In this document: piece after piece, positions 8,333 to 19,172 of the stretch
How the letters are laid out: every line of letters begins with the position of its first letter
Position numbering within the stretch: position 1 is the stretch's first letter
From: Cognatundibacterium curvum
GTDB lineage: Bacteria; Pseudomonadota; Gammaproteobacteria; Burkholderiales; Burkholderiaceae_D
Assembly: GCF_014284235.1 (NCBI RefSeq)
Contig: NZ_JACOGD010000001.1
Coordinates: 496,001 to 560,000 of the forward strand
Direction of reading: 5' to 3'
Length of the DNA: 64,000 nucleotides
Program-made: the position numbers and the translations under genes
Notes under the pieces: model-generated
Databases searched by the model: none
What the model was told of the DNA's origin: nothing
The model's input: only the letters and a program-made list of their open reading frames with translations

Positions 8333-9751
8333 ATGTTCAGTCATCCATCCTCTGCCCAACATGCACAGAGCGCCCATCTGCTGTCTGTCCTGACCGGCAT
8401 TGCGTTCAGCAGCGTGATCTGTATCACGCTGTTCTGTATTATTTTCAATGTCGAAACTGCCGAAGTAGAAGTATTTGGGGTACGCATACTGATCGCCGCG
8501 CTCAGCAGCATTATCGTCTTTTCCAGCCACAGCCTGCTCAACTCACTGCAGGACAGACGTGCTTATACCCTGTTCCCCAAGCTGACCTGGCGCTGGTTCA
8601 TCGTGTTCATGATCGTATTGCTGACGGCTTACGTACAGAAATCCTCAGAACAATTATCACGCAAGGTGATGTTACTTTGGCTGTGCATCACGCCTTTCGT
8701 GCTGATGGCGACTGCATTATTCATCCGTTCCGCCGCCGTTTTGTATTACTCCAATCCGGCACGGCGACGCAAAGCAGTGTTGATTTGGTCGAATTCAGCG
8801 TGTGCCGATCTGGTCGATTCGCTCAAACATTCACCATTGGCCGCAGTGGACATCGTAGGCTTCTTTGACAATCGCAGCGAATCGCGCCCACCTAGCGGCA
8901 TAGAAAGGCTGGGCAATCTGGAGGATGCAATAGAATGGATAGTCGATCCTGAAACTGGTAAGGTCAAGGTCGATGTGGTCTTCATCGGCATGAATACCAA
9001 GGAGCCACCGGAACTGGCTGAGGTCATCGAGATCCTGTTTGACAGCACTGCCACCACCTATTTTGTACCGGAATCCCTGATCTTTGGCATGCCAGGCATA
9101 CAATTGCGCGAACTGGCTGGCAAGCCGGTACTAGCATCCGTGGAAACTCCGTTTATCGGCGTCACCGCTTTACCTAAACGTCTGATTGACTTCTTCGGCG
9201 CGTTGATTGGACTAATCTTGTTGTCACCTGTACTGCTGTGCGTAGCAATGTGCGTTAAACTGAGTTCACCTGGCCCGGTCTTGTTTAAGCAAAAGCGCTA
9301 TGGCATCGCCGGTAAAGCGATCAGCGTTTACAAGTTTCGCTCTATGCGTATGACGAGCAAGGATGCGCCTGTGATACAGGCAACTGTAGGCGACCCACGC
9401 GTCACCCGCTTCGGCAGTTTTATACGTAAAACTTCAATTGATGAATTGCCTCAGCTGTTCAATGTACTCAAAGGTGATATGAGTCTGGTCGGTCCACGCC
9501 CACATGCAGTCGCGCACAATGAGCTATATCGCAAACTGGTGACTGGCTATATGTTCCGGCACAAGGTCAAACCCGGCATTACCGGCTGGGCACAAGTCAA
9601 TGGCTTGCGCGGTGAGACAGACACACTGGAGAAAATGCAGGCCAGGGTCGACTATGATCTCTACTACTTGCAGCACTGGTCGATCTGGCTGGATTTTGTG
9701 ATTATCTGGCGTACCGTAAAAGTACTGTTCGGCGACAAAAACGCTTATTAA
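8333..9751 (+). CDS. Undecaprenyl-phosphate glucose/galactose phosphotransferase (WcaJ-like)
   Basis: This polyprenyl-phosphate hexose-1-phosphate transferase primes exopolysaccharide repeat synthesis. The ATG at 8333 (472 aa) comes 11 bp after the preceding stop with a GGA just upstream; an in-frame ATG at 8270 would overlap the previous gene by 52 bp. Four hydrophobic helices occupy the first ~130 residues, followed by a CoA-binding-like domain. The C-terminal bacterial sugar transferase domain contains PKRLIDFFGALIGLILLSP, SSPGPVLFKQKRYG, YKFRSMR, SIDELPQLFNVLKGDMSLVGPRP and PGITGWAQVNG. The signature is complete, so function is likely intact; the exact hexose is not known. Confidence 0.9.
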   Translation: MFSHPSSAQHAQSAHLLSVLTGIAFSSVICITLFCIIFNVETAEVEVFGVRILIAALSSIIVFSSHSLLNSLQDRRAYTLFPKLTWRWFIVFMIVLLTAYVQKSSEQLSRKVMLLWLCITPFVLMATALFIRSAAVLYYSNPARRRKAVLIWSNSACADLVDSLKHSPLAAVDIVGFFDNRSESRPPSGIERLGNLEDAIEWIVDPETGKVKVDVVFIGMNTKEPPELAEVIEILFDSTATTYFVPESLIFGMPGIQLRELAGKPVLASVETPFIGVTALPKRLIDFFGALIGLILLSPVLLCVAMCVKLSSPGPVLFKQKRYGIAGKAISVYKFRSMRMTSKDAPVIQATVGDPRVTRFGSFIRKTSIDELPQLFNVLKGDMSLVGPRPHAVAHNELYRKLVTGYMFRHKVKPGITGWAQVNGLRGETDTLEKMQARVDYDLYYLQHWSIWLDFVIIWRTVKVLFGDKNAY

Positions 9752-9762
9752 TTTGCACTACA

Positions 9763-9793
9763 CTGAACCCTGCAAAACACCTGCCGGGTTCAG
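9763..9793. terminator. Inverted repeat between convergent genes
   Basis: CTGAACCC at 9763-9770 pairs perfectly with GGGTTCAG at 9786-9793 across a 15-base loop. It sits between convergent genes and overlaps the stop of the minus-strand acetyltransferase. No T-run follows on either side, so it is a weak terminator candidate. Confidence 0.35.
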
Positions 9794-10839
9794 GATTTGC
9801 GCCAGGCTTTCAGCTTCACGCCCAAAGCGGAATCACGCAGATAGCGCTTACCACGCCACAAGCCACCATGTACTTTTGCCAGCAAGGCCGGGCGCGAAAC
9901 AGCACCTTCACACAATTCAGTAAAACCGGTAGCAAAGCGCTGCTTATAGGCTTGCTCACCGCGTCCCAGATCGATCAGTGTAACACCCTCTGCAGCACCA
10001 TATTCTGCGCAACGGGCGAGCAGTATTAAGCCCGGTGAATACTCGCCAAACTGCGTGTCATACCAAGGGAACCAGTAATGCAGTGTGTTGGCGCTACGCA
10101 TACCAAAATGCGCGGCCACCAGTTTGTCACCCGCATACAGTACAGACAGCACGCCCGCAAAGTCGCTGCCACGCTGAGCCTGTATCCCTTCCATCAGTTG
10201 CCGTATCCAGGCGACGGCAAATATGTCCGCCTGCGGCCCCAGGGTGCGCACGAATTGTTGCGATTTCCCATCCAGCAGCGTCTGAAAATCCGCTGCGTCC
10301 ACAGAACTGAATTCAAAGCGCACATCACCCACACGCTGCCCTAATTTGCGGGCATTGGTTTCTACTTTCTTTAACAGACCAGCTTCACGAGTTGCTGCCA
10401 GCCTGGCACCGTAAGCCGCATAGCCTCCGTCCAGATTCAGGCACAAGGATCGGCTGCCGGTCCAGGCGTGACTGGCAAATTCCTGCATGACGGCGGGTAC
10501 GTGATTGAATGCCAGATAGGATTTCCCCATTGCCCTGAGCAGGTCAGACATAGGGAAAGTCATGTCTGGCGCGTGTAACACACCCTGATAGTCACTGAGA
10601 CCTTCGCCGATGAAGTTTAGCTGCTGGCCAGCCAACTGATGGTAGGGAAACAGGCCTGCGACCTGCCCTGCCTGTTCCATCACCAGCAAGCGCGCATCAG
10701 CACGCTGTTGCGCCACCAGTTGGGAAAAACGCGGATGAAAATAAGGACTGTCATAGACAGCCGCCGTCTGCTGCAGACGATGCCAGCTCGAAATCAAGCC
10801 TGCGTCCAGCTCGGAAAAACTAATTATGCTGAATTTCAT
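9790..10839 (-). CDS. FemAB/BcsL-like GNAT acetyltransferase
   Basis: The 349-residue protein resembles the Acetyltransf_6 (CelD/BcsL) group, a GNAT/FemAB-like fold. Visible features are the central domain with KKVETNARKLGQRVGDVRFEF, a substrate-side YAGDKLVAAHFGMRSANTLHYWFPWYD segment and the late YSPGLILLARCAEYGAAEGVTLIDLGRGEQAYKQRFA block typical of this group. Such proteins are frequent near exopolysaccharide genes and are thought to acylate sugars or amino sugars. It overlaps the end of the yihY-like gene by 20 bp and is probably translated with it. Substrate unknown. Confidence 0.75.
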   Translation of the reverse strand: MKFSIISFSELDAGLISSWHRLQQTAAVYDSPYFHPRFSQLVAQQRADARLLVMEQAGQVAGLFPYHQLAGQQLNFIGEGLSDYQGVLHAPDMTFPMSDLLRAMGKSYLAFNHVPAVMQEFASHAWTGSRSLCLNLDGGYAAYGARLAATREAGLLKKVETNARKLGQRVGDVRFEFSSVDAADFQTLLDGKSQQFVRTLGPQADIFAVAWIRQLMEGIQAQRGSDFAGVLSVLYAGDKLVAAHFGMRSANTLHYWFPWYDTQFGEYSPGLILLARCAEYGAAEGVTLIDLGRGEQAYKQRFATGFTELCEGAVSRPALLAKVHGGLWRGKRYLRDSALGVKLKAWRKS

Positions 10840-12103
10840 TGCCGTTTTCGCTGCTGTCTTCGTTATTCAGGAAATACTGCTGCAAGCTGGTTTGCAAGCC
10901 TGCTTCTATCTGGCTCTCAACCAGGGCAGACAAGCGGCTACCCTGCACCGGCGCATACACAAATACGCGATAGACATCGGCAATACGCAATTCAGACGGG
11001 TTCATGGTCAGTACCCAGTACTCTTGCTGATTCCGTTCAGATCGCCAGCGCCGCTTAGCCGGTTCAGCAACTTGTTCAGGCATCACCTTGGCTACCCAAT
11101 TAAGCTCGGCCATACTCTGCAGTAAATCCTCGATTTCATCGAGACCAAACCAGGTAAAGGTACGAATCTGGGCGATGCTGACGCTGGCTAAACGCCCTTC
11201 TTGTCTGGCACGCACCAGGACGCCGAGTATGCGTACAGCATCATCAAAACGGCTGCCCGGTGTCGGCACATGCCACCAGCGCTCAAAGCGCACCACGGGC
11301 AAAGCCGCAGTGATCACTGCCCCGACCAGCGTGATCAGCCAGGATAAATAAATCCAGACCAGAAAAATCGGTATCGCTGCCAATGCGCCATACACAATGG
11401 TGTAAGTCGGAAAATGCGTGACAAACTGGGCAAAGCCGCGTTTAGCGACTTCAAATGCAAGTGCTGCCACCAGTCCACCCCAGGCTGCATCCTGCCAGGC
11501 TACCGGGCGGTTAGGCACAGTGGTGTAGAGCAAAGTGTACGCGCCGGTCGTAAACAAAATCGACACCAGGGTATAAAAAATGGCACCAATCAGTGGCACT
11601 GCATTCACCACCCCGCTGGTGGCGGTAAACAGGTATGAGGTGGCGGAAATCGATATACCGATCAGCAAAGGCCCCAGCGTGACGATCGCCCAATACACCA
11701 ACACCCTTTGCACCAGCGGGCGTGAACGCTTGACTTGCCAGATCTGATTAAAAGCGCGGTCTATCATCGCCATTGTCGCAAATGCGGTAAGCATCAGCGC
11801 CACACCACCCACCGCAGACAGGCGGGTAGCCTTGGTTGCAAACTGGGTCAGATAACCAAGTATGGTGTTGGCTATCCCCTTAGGCATCAGGTTTTGCACA
11901 AAATACGCTTCCAGCGAAGTACGGAAGGTATTAAACAAGGGGAAAGCGGTGAAAATCGCGAGTGCCACCGTCAAGATAGGCACCAGCGCCAGTACCGTGG
12001 TGAATGTGAGACTGCCCGCGACTTGCGGAAGTCGCCCTTCCTGCAACCTGCGTAATGCGAATTGAATGAGATTACGGATGTGTTGCCAGGTCATACCACG
12101 CAT
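10820..12103 (-). CDS. YihY/BrkB family inner-membrane protein
   Basis: This 427-residue protein has about six membrane helices in its first 280 residues, beginning with GSLTFTTVLALVPILTVALAIF, the family signature, and including FNQIWQVKRSRP and FLVWIYLSWLITLVGAVITA. The C-terminal ~140 residues are soluble, as in proteobacterial long forms. The family was once annotated as ribonuclease BN; that assignment was withdrawn, and the molecular role remains uncertain. The start at 12103 is favoured over 12094 by an AGG five bases upstream. Confidence 0.85.
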   Translation of the reverse strand: MRGMTWQHIRNLIQFALRRLQEGRLPQVAGSLTFTTVLALVPILTVALAIFTAFPLFNTFRTSLEAYFVQNLMPKGIANTILGYLTQFATKATRLSAVGGVALMLTAFATMAMIDRAFNQIWQVKRSRPLVQRVLVYWAIVTLGPLLIGISISATSYLFTATSGVVNAVPLIGAIFYTLVSILFTTGAYTLLYTTVPNRPVAWQDAAWGGLVAALAFEVAKRGFAQFVTHFPTYTIVYGALAAIPIFLVWIYLSWLITLVGAVITAALPVVRFERWWHVPTPGSRFDDAVRILGVLVRARQEGRLASVSIAQIRTFTWFGLDEIEDLLQSMAELNWVAKVMPEQVAEPAKRRWRSERNQQEYWVLTMNPSELRIADVYRVFVYAPVQGSRLSALVESQIEAGLQTSLQQYFLNNEDSSENGNEIQHN

Positions 12104-12247
12104 AACTGCCTAATTAAATTTCAACAGACTCTATTTTAATGAGTTTAATGAGATTGCAAGCATAAAGCTTCATAATATAGGCCGTATGCGAAATCGAAAC
12201 CACGATGAACTCCACTTCACCGGCATACTGAGAACTAAGATTTTTAA

Positions 12248-13273
<1,026 letters not shown>

Positions 13274-13281
<8 letters not shown>

Positions 13282-14677
13282 TTTTCTGACCGCCTGTCGT
13301 CTGTGCGTGGGCCACGCGAATGTGCTGACCGCAGAGCAGGACAAGACACCTTACGAAACTGAGTGGCGACGCCGGGTACAAGGCAAGGCATTGGCTGTCA
13401 TCCGGCCCGGTAATACCGATGAAGTCGCGGCCATCGTCGCGCTGTGTCATGCGCATCAGGTGCCTGTCGTGCCGCAAGGTGGTAATACCGGACTGGTGAT
13501 CGGCTCCATCCCTGATCAGCAAGGTAGCGCCATCATTTTATCTTTGCGGCGTATGACGCAGATACGCGCTGTCGATGCCGGTAATTTCACACTGATTGCG
13601 GAAGCAGGCTGTACGCTGGCACAGGTTCAACAAGCGGCTGATGCGGCCGGTCTGTTATTCCCGTTGTCGCTGGCTTCCGAAGGCAGTTGTACCATAGGCG
13701 GCAACCTGGCCTCGAATGCAGGCGGCACCGCCGTACTGCGTTATGGCAATGCACGTGAACTCTGTCTGGGCCTGGAAGTGGTCAGCCCCGATGGGCAAAT
13801 CTGGCATGGACTCAGTGGTCTCAGGAAAGATAACACCGGCTACGATTTGCGTCAGCTGTATATAGGCTCAGAAGGAACGCTGGGTATCATTACCGCCGCA
13901 GTCCTGAAGCTCTACCCCAAACCGGCAGCACAAAAAACCGCCTGGCTCGCACTGGAATCCCCGCAGCAAGCCTTGCAAGTCTTGCGTGCAGCAAGTGAAG
14001 CGCTGGGCGCCATGCTGACCACCTTCGAACTGATGGCGCATGTCTGCCTCGGGTTAGTGCTGAAACATCTGCCGGGCAGTACGGCGCCGCTGGCACAGGC
14101 AGCGCCCTATTACATTTTGCTGGAGTTATCGGATCAGGAATCCGAACAGCATGGCAACGCGGCGATGGAACAGCTGTTACAGCACTTGCTGGAAGCGGGG
14201 CTGATCAGCGATGCCGCTATTGCCGGATCTTTGCAACAGGCGCGCCAGCTGTGGGCCTTGCGTGAAAACATCTCGATGGCGCAGGCCGCTGAGGGTAAAA
14301 ATCTCAAGCATGATATTTCCGTTCCTATTTCTGCCATCCCTGCTTTTATAGCCCAAACCGATGCCTTGCTACAGCAGCACTTTCCAGCTTGTCAGGTAGT
14401 GTGTTTCGGGCATATGGGCGATGGGAATTTGCATTACAACGTGTCACCGCCAAGCGACAACAAAGAGGCTTTTTTTGCCGCAGAAAAACAAATCACGACG
14501 CTGATACACGACCAGGTGCAGTTATTCCACGGTTCTATCTCCGCTGAACACGGTATCGGTGCCATGAAGCGCGCTGATCTGGCAAAATATACCAGTCCAA
14601 CCGAAATGCTTTTAATGCGCACGATTAAGCAAGCTCTTGACCCGCTCAATATAATGAATCCGGGCAAAATACTGTAA
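13274..14677 (+). CDS. FAD-binding 2-hydroxyacid dehydrogenase (GlcD/D2HGDH family)
   Basis: The flavoprotein (467 aa from the ATG at 13274) has a PCMH-type FAD domain at residues about 40-220, with PQGGNTGLVIGSIP and LASEGSCTIGGNLASNAGG, and a FAD-oxidase C-terminal domain with GHMGDGNLHYNV, ISAEHGIGAMK and the terminal LDPLNIMNPGKIL. These match the D-lactate/D-2-hydroxyglutarate/glycolate oxidase subgroup. An upstream in-frame ATG at 13112 lies inside the previous gene and gives an unrelated sequence, so I rejected it. Exact substrate is not determined; D-2-hydroxyglutarate or D-lactate are the usual ones. Confidence 0.85.
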
Positions 14678-14712
14678 CGGCGTTGCGGGCTTGCAGAACA
14701 GGGAGTCAACTC

Positions 14713-15168
14713 ATGCACGCCATTCACGCTACTACGCTAGTCAGCTTAATGACGCTGTTAACCATGGCCACAGCCCATGCCGAGACCTATCGCTGCATCA
14801 GTCAGGGACAAACCGTTTATCAGGAAACACCCTGCCGCCAGGACCAGCAGGCAGCCGGAACAGTGCAGCCTGCCTCCCAGCCCACGGCTCAGGATAGCGC
14901 CGCAGCACGCACCCGGCTCAAACAGCAACAGGAAGAATTACGCCGTATCGATCAGCAGCGCCAGCACGAAACCGAACTGGCGGCAAAACAACAGCGCAAC
15001 ATAGCCGCAAAAGCGGAACGACAAAAACTAGCCTGTGATAAAGCCAGCCTGCAACTGCGCTGGGCGAAAGAAGACTTGCGCCAGGCAACGCCCGCTAAAG
15101 AAGCGAAGGCCAGACAAAAACTCAAACGTCAGCAGGAAAAAACCAGCCTGGCTTGCGCTCAGCGCTAA
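14713..15168 (+). CDS. DUF4124 periplasmic protein with coiled coil
   Basis: The ATG at 14713 follows GGGAG and starts a signal peptide ending ATAHA. The mature N-terminus ETYRCISQGQTVYQETPC is the short DUF4124 domain, with two Cys that could form a disulphide. The remaining ~100 residues are a charged Gln/Glu/Lys/Arg-rich helix with heptad character (KQQQEELRRIDQQRQHETEL). The role is unknown; DUF4124 proteins are common periplasmic proteins in beta- and gammaproteobacteria. The longer frame from 14683 lacks a signal at its start. Confidence 0.72.
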   Translation: MHAIHATTLVSLMTLLTMATAHAETYRCISQGQTVYQETPCRQDQQAAGTVQPASQPTAQDSAAARTRLKQQQEELRRIDQQRQHETELAAKQQRNIAAKAERQKLACDKASLQLRWAKEDLRQATPAKEAKARQKLKRQQEKTSLACAQR

Positions 15169-15264
15169 ACTGCATGCACTCAGCAAGGCGGCCGCAGTTT
15201 CGGCATAATAGCTTGCCGTAAAGAGCACCCCGCTCTCGCTACTCAAGAAAGAAAGCCCCTGCCC

Positions 15265-16380
15265 ATGAGTCTGCTTTTCACCCCAACCCAATTAGGAACA
15301 CTCAAACTCAACAACCGCATTGTGATTGCACCTATGTGCCAGTATTCAGCGCAGGACGGTATCGTCAGTGACTGGCATCTGATGCACTTAGGCAGTCTCG
15401 CGCTGTCCGGTGCAGGCTTGCTGATTATTGAAGCGACTGCTGTAGAACCGGATGGGCGGATTTCCCCGGCCGATGTGGGCTTATGGTCAGATGAAACTGA
15501 AGCAGCCTTAGGCAAAGTATTACAAGCTGTGCGCCGCTACTCCAATATGCCGCTCGCGATTCAACTGGCGCACGCCGGACGTAAAGCATCGAGCCAAATT
15601 CCTTGGGAAGGCGGTCAGTTACTGCAAGCCGAACACGGCGGCTGGTCAACCTGGTCAGCCTCTGCCATTCCACATGGCGCGACTGAAACCCCACCGCTTG
15701 CGCTCGATCAGGCTGGCATCGCACGTGTCAAACGCGCCTTTGTCGATGCCGCAGTACGCGCCCATCGTCTGGGCATAGACAGCATAGAACTGCATGCAGC
15801 CCACGGTTACCTGATGCATCAGTTTTTATCGCCTTTATCCAATCAGCGTGAAGATGAGTACGGCGGCAGTCTGGAAAACCGCATGCGCTTGCCTTTGGAA
15901 ATCGTCGATGCGGTCAAAGCTGCGCTGCCAGCGGATTATCCGGTCGGCGTCAGGATTTCCGCCAGCGACTGGGTCGAAGGCGGCTGGGATCTGGCGCAAA
16001 GTATCGTTCTGGCGCAAGCGCTGGAACAACGCGGCTGCGCGTTTATTCATGTGTCCAGCGGTGGTTTATCACCACGCCAGCAAATCCCGCTGGAACCCGG
16101 CTATCAGGTGCATTTTGCCGCGGCGATTAAAGCTGCGCTCAGCCACTTGCCTGTGATCGCGGTCGGGCTGATTACCGAAGCTGAACATGCGGAACAAATC
16201 CTGCAAGATCAGCAGGCCGACCTGATAGCAATCGCACGTGGCATCCTGTATGACCCGCACTGGCCATGGCATGCCGCTGCCAAGCTGGGCGGCACCGTTG
16301 AGGCCCCGCCACAATACTGGCGCTCTCAGCCACGTGATCAGAAAGCCTTGTTTGGTGAAACCCGCATCGGCGGCCGTTAA
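15265..16380 (+). CDS. NADPH dehydrogenase of the old yellow enzyme family (NamA/YqjM-like)
   Basis: The 371-residue TIM-barrel FMN enzyme begins LFTPTQLGTLKLNNRIVIAPMCQYSAQDG; the Cys in MCQYS is the YqjM-class redox-tuning cysteine. QLAHAGRKAS, the HAAHGYLMHQFLSPLSNQREDEYGGSLENR block and VGLI near the C-terminus are classical OYE motifs. It reduces activated alkenes and other electrophiles with NADPH. The gene is monocistronic between a DUF4124 gene and a strong terminator. Confidence 0.9.
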   Translation: MSLLFTPTQLGTLKLNNRIVIAPMCQYSAQDGIVSDWHLMHLGSLALSGAGLLIIEATAVEPDGRISPADVGLWSDETEAALGKVLQAVRRYSNMPLAIQLAHAGRKASSQIPWEGGQLLQAEHGGWSTWSASAIPHGATETPPLALDQAGIARVKRAFVDAAVRAHRLGIDSIELHAAHGYLMHQFLSPLSNQREDEYGGSLENRMRLPLEIVDAVKAALPADYPVGVRISASDWVEGGWDLAQSIVLAQALEQRGCAFIHVSSGGLSPRQQIPLEPGYQVHFAAAIKAALSHLPVIAVGLITEAEHAEQILQDQQADLIAIARGILYDPHWPWHAAAKLGGTVEAPPQYWRSQPRDQKALFGETRIGGR

Positions 16381-16425
16381 GCCGTAACACCAAGCCTCAG
16401 CCAGGGGCTAAGCGGCAAAAACAAA

Positions 16426-16459
16426 AGCGGGCACCACACTGGTGTCCGCTTTTTGTTTT
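16426..16459 (+). terminator. Rho-independent terminator after the OYE gene
   Basis: AGCGGGCACC at 16426-16435 pairs with GGTGTCCGCT at 16441-16450 (one G-U on the plus strand) around a 5-base loop, followed by TTTTGTTTT. Confidence 0.88.
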
Positions 16460-16529
16460 GTGCCTGTTCTCTTTAATTTGAAAGACCATGGTTGCTGGCC
16501 TGAATACAGACAAATCAGCAGCTACTGTA

Positions 16530-19172
16530 TTAATTCAGCTTTTTCAGCGCCTCGCGCACATAAGTGACATTACTGCTGTTCGGCGCCAGCTCCAGATAGC
16601 TTTGATAGGCTTTTCTTGCCTTCTCTTTGTCAGCGCTACGCGCCAGCGCATCGCCCAGGTTCATGTAAGCGATGGCCCGTGAAGGATCCATGCTAATGGT
16701 GTTTTCAAACCAGCGTGCCGCCTCAGGATACTTTTGCTGTTTAAAATAAACAAAGCCCAGATTGTTGGCCGCCAGTGCAAAGTCAGGCCGGTACTTGAGC
16801 GCCTCGGTGAACGCCGCTTCCGCCTCGGCATATTGCTTCTCTTTGTAGAATTGCAGACCCTGGTCATTCGCTCTTTGTGCCAATTGACGTGAGGAGCCCT
16901 GCACCAGCTTAGGGGCGGAAATTTTCTGTTCACCGCCATTGAGGTTCTTAATCACAATAGGCGCCTCGCTGCCCGGCTTGGCGGCCACCACACTGAGTTT
17001 ATTATTCAGTGCGATTTCTTCTGAAGACAGCTGATTGGTTTTGGCACTTAAATATTCCGTTTCGGCACGCAGTTCAAATATAAATTCGCCCCCCTCTGAG
17101 CCTGGCAAGCTGCCAAAGGCCGGCGTCTGCGCTGACATGCCCGCAACTGCAGGTGCTGTATACGCGGCCAGCTCAGTGGCGGTAATGATGCCATCGCCAT
17201 TTAAATCCGCTTTACCGTTCAAGGCCTGCAGCAAAGTCCAGGTGAACACAGAATGTCCATTCGGGCCACCATCTGCCACTAACTGATCGGCACCACCGGC
17301 AGTCAGCATCTGACGCCCCAGGCGTTTCGCATTATCTTTCAGGAAGGCCGCATTACCACCACGCGTAAGTCCCAGCCCGCTATAACAGGCATCCATGACA
17401 AAGAACACATGTTTAGCCTGCAGATTTTCTGCAATATTCTGCAAATCCGTCATGGGAATCGCATCGACAGACAACTGCGCCGGATCAGAATCAACCGGAA
17501 TGATATACCCCAGATTACGTCCCGAACTGAGCTGACGGGTAGCACCATGTCCCGCAAAAAAGATAAAGACGCGATCATCTTTTTTCAGTTTGCCATGACC
17601 TAACTGATCATGAAATGCGGCCAGTATATGATTGCGCGTGGCTTCCGCATTACTCAGCGTGATCACCTTCTCTCTAGCAAAACCAAAGCGGTTGATTAAG
17701 GTGTCGCGGATCGCATTGGCATCCTGTACTGCATACTGCAGCTTAGGCCATTTCTGATAATCGTTAATGCCGATCACCACGGCCCAGCTATCCTGATACT
17801 CGCTGCCCAGACTGACTTTTTCCGGTGCCGCTTGACGCTCCTTGCCGACCTTGAATTCACTGCCATCCCAGGCCGCAAAGCGATAACCATCCGCAATCAG
17901 TTTATCCAGCACCAGCGGCAAGGCCTTGACGGTACGTTCATGAATATCATGGAACAGGATGATGCCGCGCTGCTCTTTTTCGACTGAGGACAGCACACGT
18001 TCAACGATAGAATTAGGCACCGGGTCGGCCCAGTCCAGCGAATCGATATTCCACATCACAGAGCGCAGCCCCAGCTTGCTCAATAACTCCATGCCCTCTT
18101 TGTTCTTCGCACCGTAAGGAAAGCGAAATAAAGGCGAGCGGCTGGGATCTATCGCTTTGAGTAACTGATCGGTCTGTCCGATTTCGGCACGCAGATTGTC
18201 GCCACTCTCTTTCGACAACAAAGCGTGACTGTAGCTGTGATTGGCTAAGGCATGGCCTGCTGCTTTCAGACTTTTGCTGATGTCCGCATTTTTATTCAGC
18301 TTTTCCTTGCCCTGAGCATCAATACTGCCGACGTTACGACCGACTTCAAAAAAGACGGCAGGCACATTATATTGCTTGAGTATCGCGGCGATTTCCTGGG
18401 TATAACTGGCATGCGGACCATCATCGAAACTCAGCACCACGGTTTTCGGCGGCAAACCACGGCCGAATATCTCTTTTTCAGCACTCGCATCCGGAATCTC
18501 CGGATAAGGCAGAATCACACCGTAATCTTTCAATATCTGCTCGCGCTGATAAATTTTCCTGAGCTTGGTCAGATAGTCATCCCACTTCTCACGTTTAAGC
18601 TCAATGGAGCGGGTTTCAAAGCGCGCGAAAATCGCCTTGAGTTCCTGGTCGTAGTTTTGCTCGATTTCGGCCAGCGCACTCAAATCTTCCGAGATACGCT
18701 TATGCTGTTTGACTGCTGGCAGCGTCTGTTCTTTTGCCACCAGGCGCTGCAAATACGTGAGTACCTCGCGGAAGGCAAGGCGGTCGGCATCGTATAAGTT
18801 GTCGCCTGATTCTATGTAATTGAGTATGCCGTCCACATAACTGAGGCGCTGACTGGCGCTCAGGCTGGATGTTTGCTCCAGCCTTGCCTCCAGCTTTTTC
18901 AAACGCGCCAGATTATCGTGGAATAAGGCGCTGCCTACCCGTATCGCTTCTTTGCGTTCTTTCTCATTCAAGGTTTTTTCATCCGCCAGCAAGACGATGG
19001 TCTGGCGGTAGGCCTTGAGCAAGGCAGGTAATTCTTCCGGCAACTCAGTCTGTGCATCCGCAGCCTGAGCAAGTACCTTAGCGGCACCCAAAGGAGTGGA
19101 TTGATAGAGATAAGCGGCGCCAGCAATGCCGCTCAGGCTTATCGCAGCGGCAATCAAATAGTTGAATTTCAT
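16530..19172 (-). CDS. Fusion of polysaccharide deacetylase, caspase-like peptidase and TPR repeats
   Basis: This 880-residue exported protein has an N-terminal membrane anchor or signal (residues 4-23) and a helical region to about 235. A NodB-type deacetylase domain follows (about 243-440), with SFDDGP at 248-253, NHSYSH (His312, His316) and RFPYG at 350-354. Then comes a C14 caspase-like domain (about 460-700) with the His542 dyad residue in AGHG and Cys596 in DACYSG. An EF-hand-type loop DLNGDGIITATE sits at 656-667, and three TPR units at about 765-867. All catalytic residues look intact in both enzymes. It is monocistronic on the minus strand. Joining a cell-wall or polysaccharide deacetylase to a metacaspase-like protease suggests envelope surveillance or processing, which is inference. 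Confidence 0.85.
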   Translation of the reverse strand: MKFNYLIAAAISLSGIAGAAYLYQSTPLGAAKVLAQAADAQTELPEELPALLKAYRQTIVLLADEKTLNEKERKEAIRVGSALFHDNLARLKKLEARLEQTSSLSASQRLSYVDGILNYIESGDNLYDADRLAFREVLTYLQRLVAKEQTLPAVKQHKRISEDLSALAEIEQNYDQELKAIFARFETRSIELKREKWDDYLTKLRKIYQREQILKDYGVILPYPEIPDASAEKEIFGRGLPPKTVVLSFDDGPHASYTQEIAAILKQYNVPAVFFEVGRNVGSIDAQGKEKLNKNADISKSLKAAGHALANHSYSHALLSKESGDNLRAEIGQTDQLLKAIDPSRSPLFRFPYGAKNKEGMELLSKLGLRSVMWNIDSLDWADPVPNSIVERVLSSVEKEQRGIILFHDIHERTVKALPLVLDKLIADGYRFAAWDGSEFKVGKERQAAPEKVSLGSEYQDSWAVVIGINDYQKWPKLQYAVQDANAIRDTLINRFGFAREKVITLSNAEATRNHILAAFHDQLGHGKLKKDDRVFIFFAGHGATRQLSSGRNLGYIIPVDSDPAQLSVDAIPMTDLQNIAENLQAKHVFFVMDACYSGLGLTRGGNAAFLKDNAKRLGRQMLTAGGADQLVADGGPNGHSVFTWTLLQALNGKADLNGDGIITATELAAYTAPAVAGMSAQTPAFGSLPGSEGGEFIFELRAETEYLSAKTNQLSSEEIALNNKLSVVAAKPGSEAPIVIKNLNGGEQKISAPKLVQGSSRQLAQRANDQGLQFYKEKQYAEAEAAFTEALKYRPDFALAANNLGFVYFKQQKYPEAARWFENTISMDPSRAIAYMNLGDALARSADKEKARKAYQSYLELAPNSSNVTYVREALKKLN

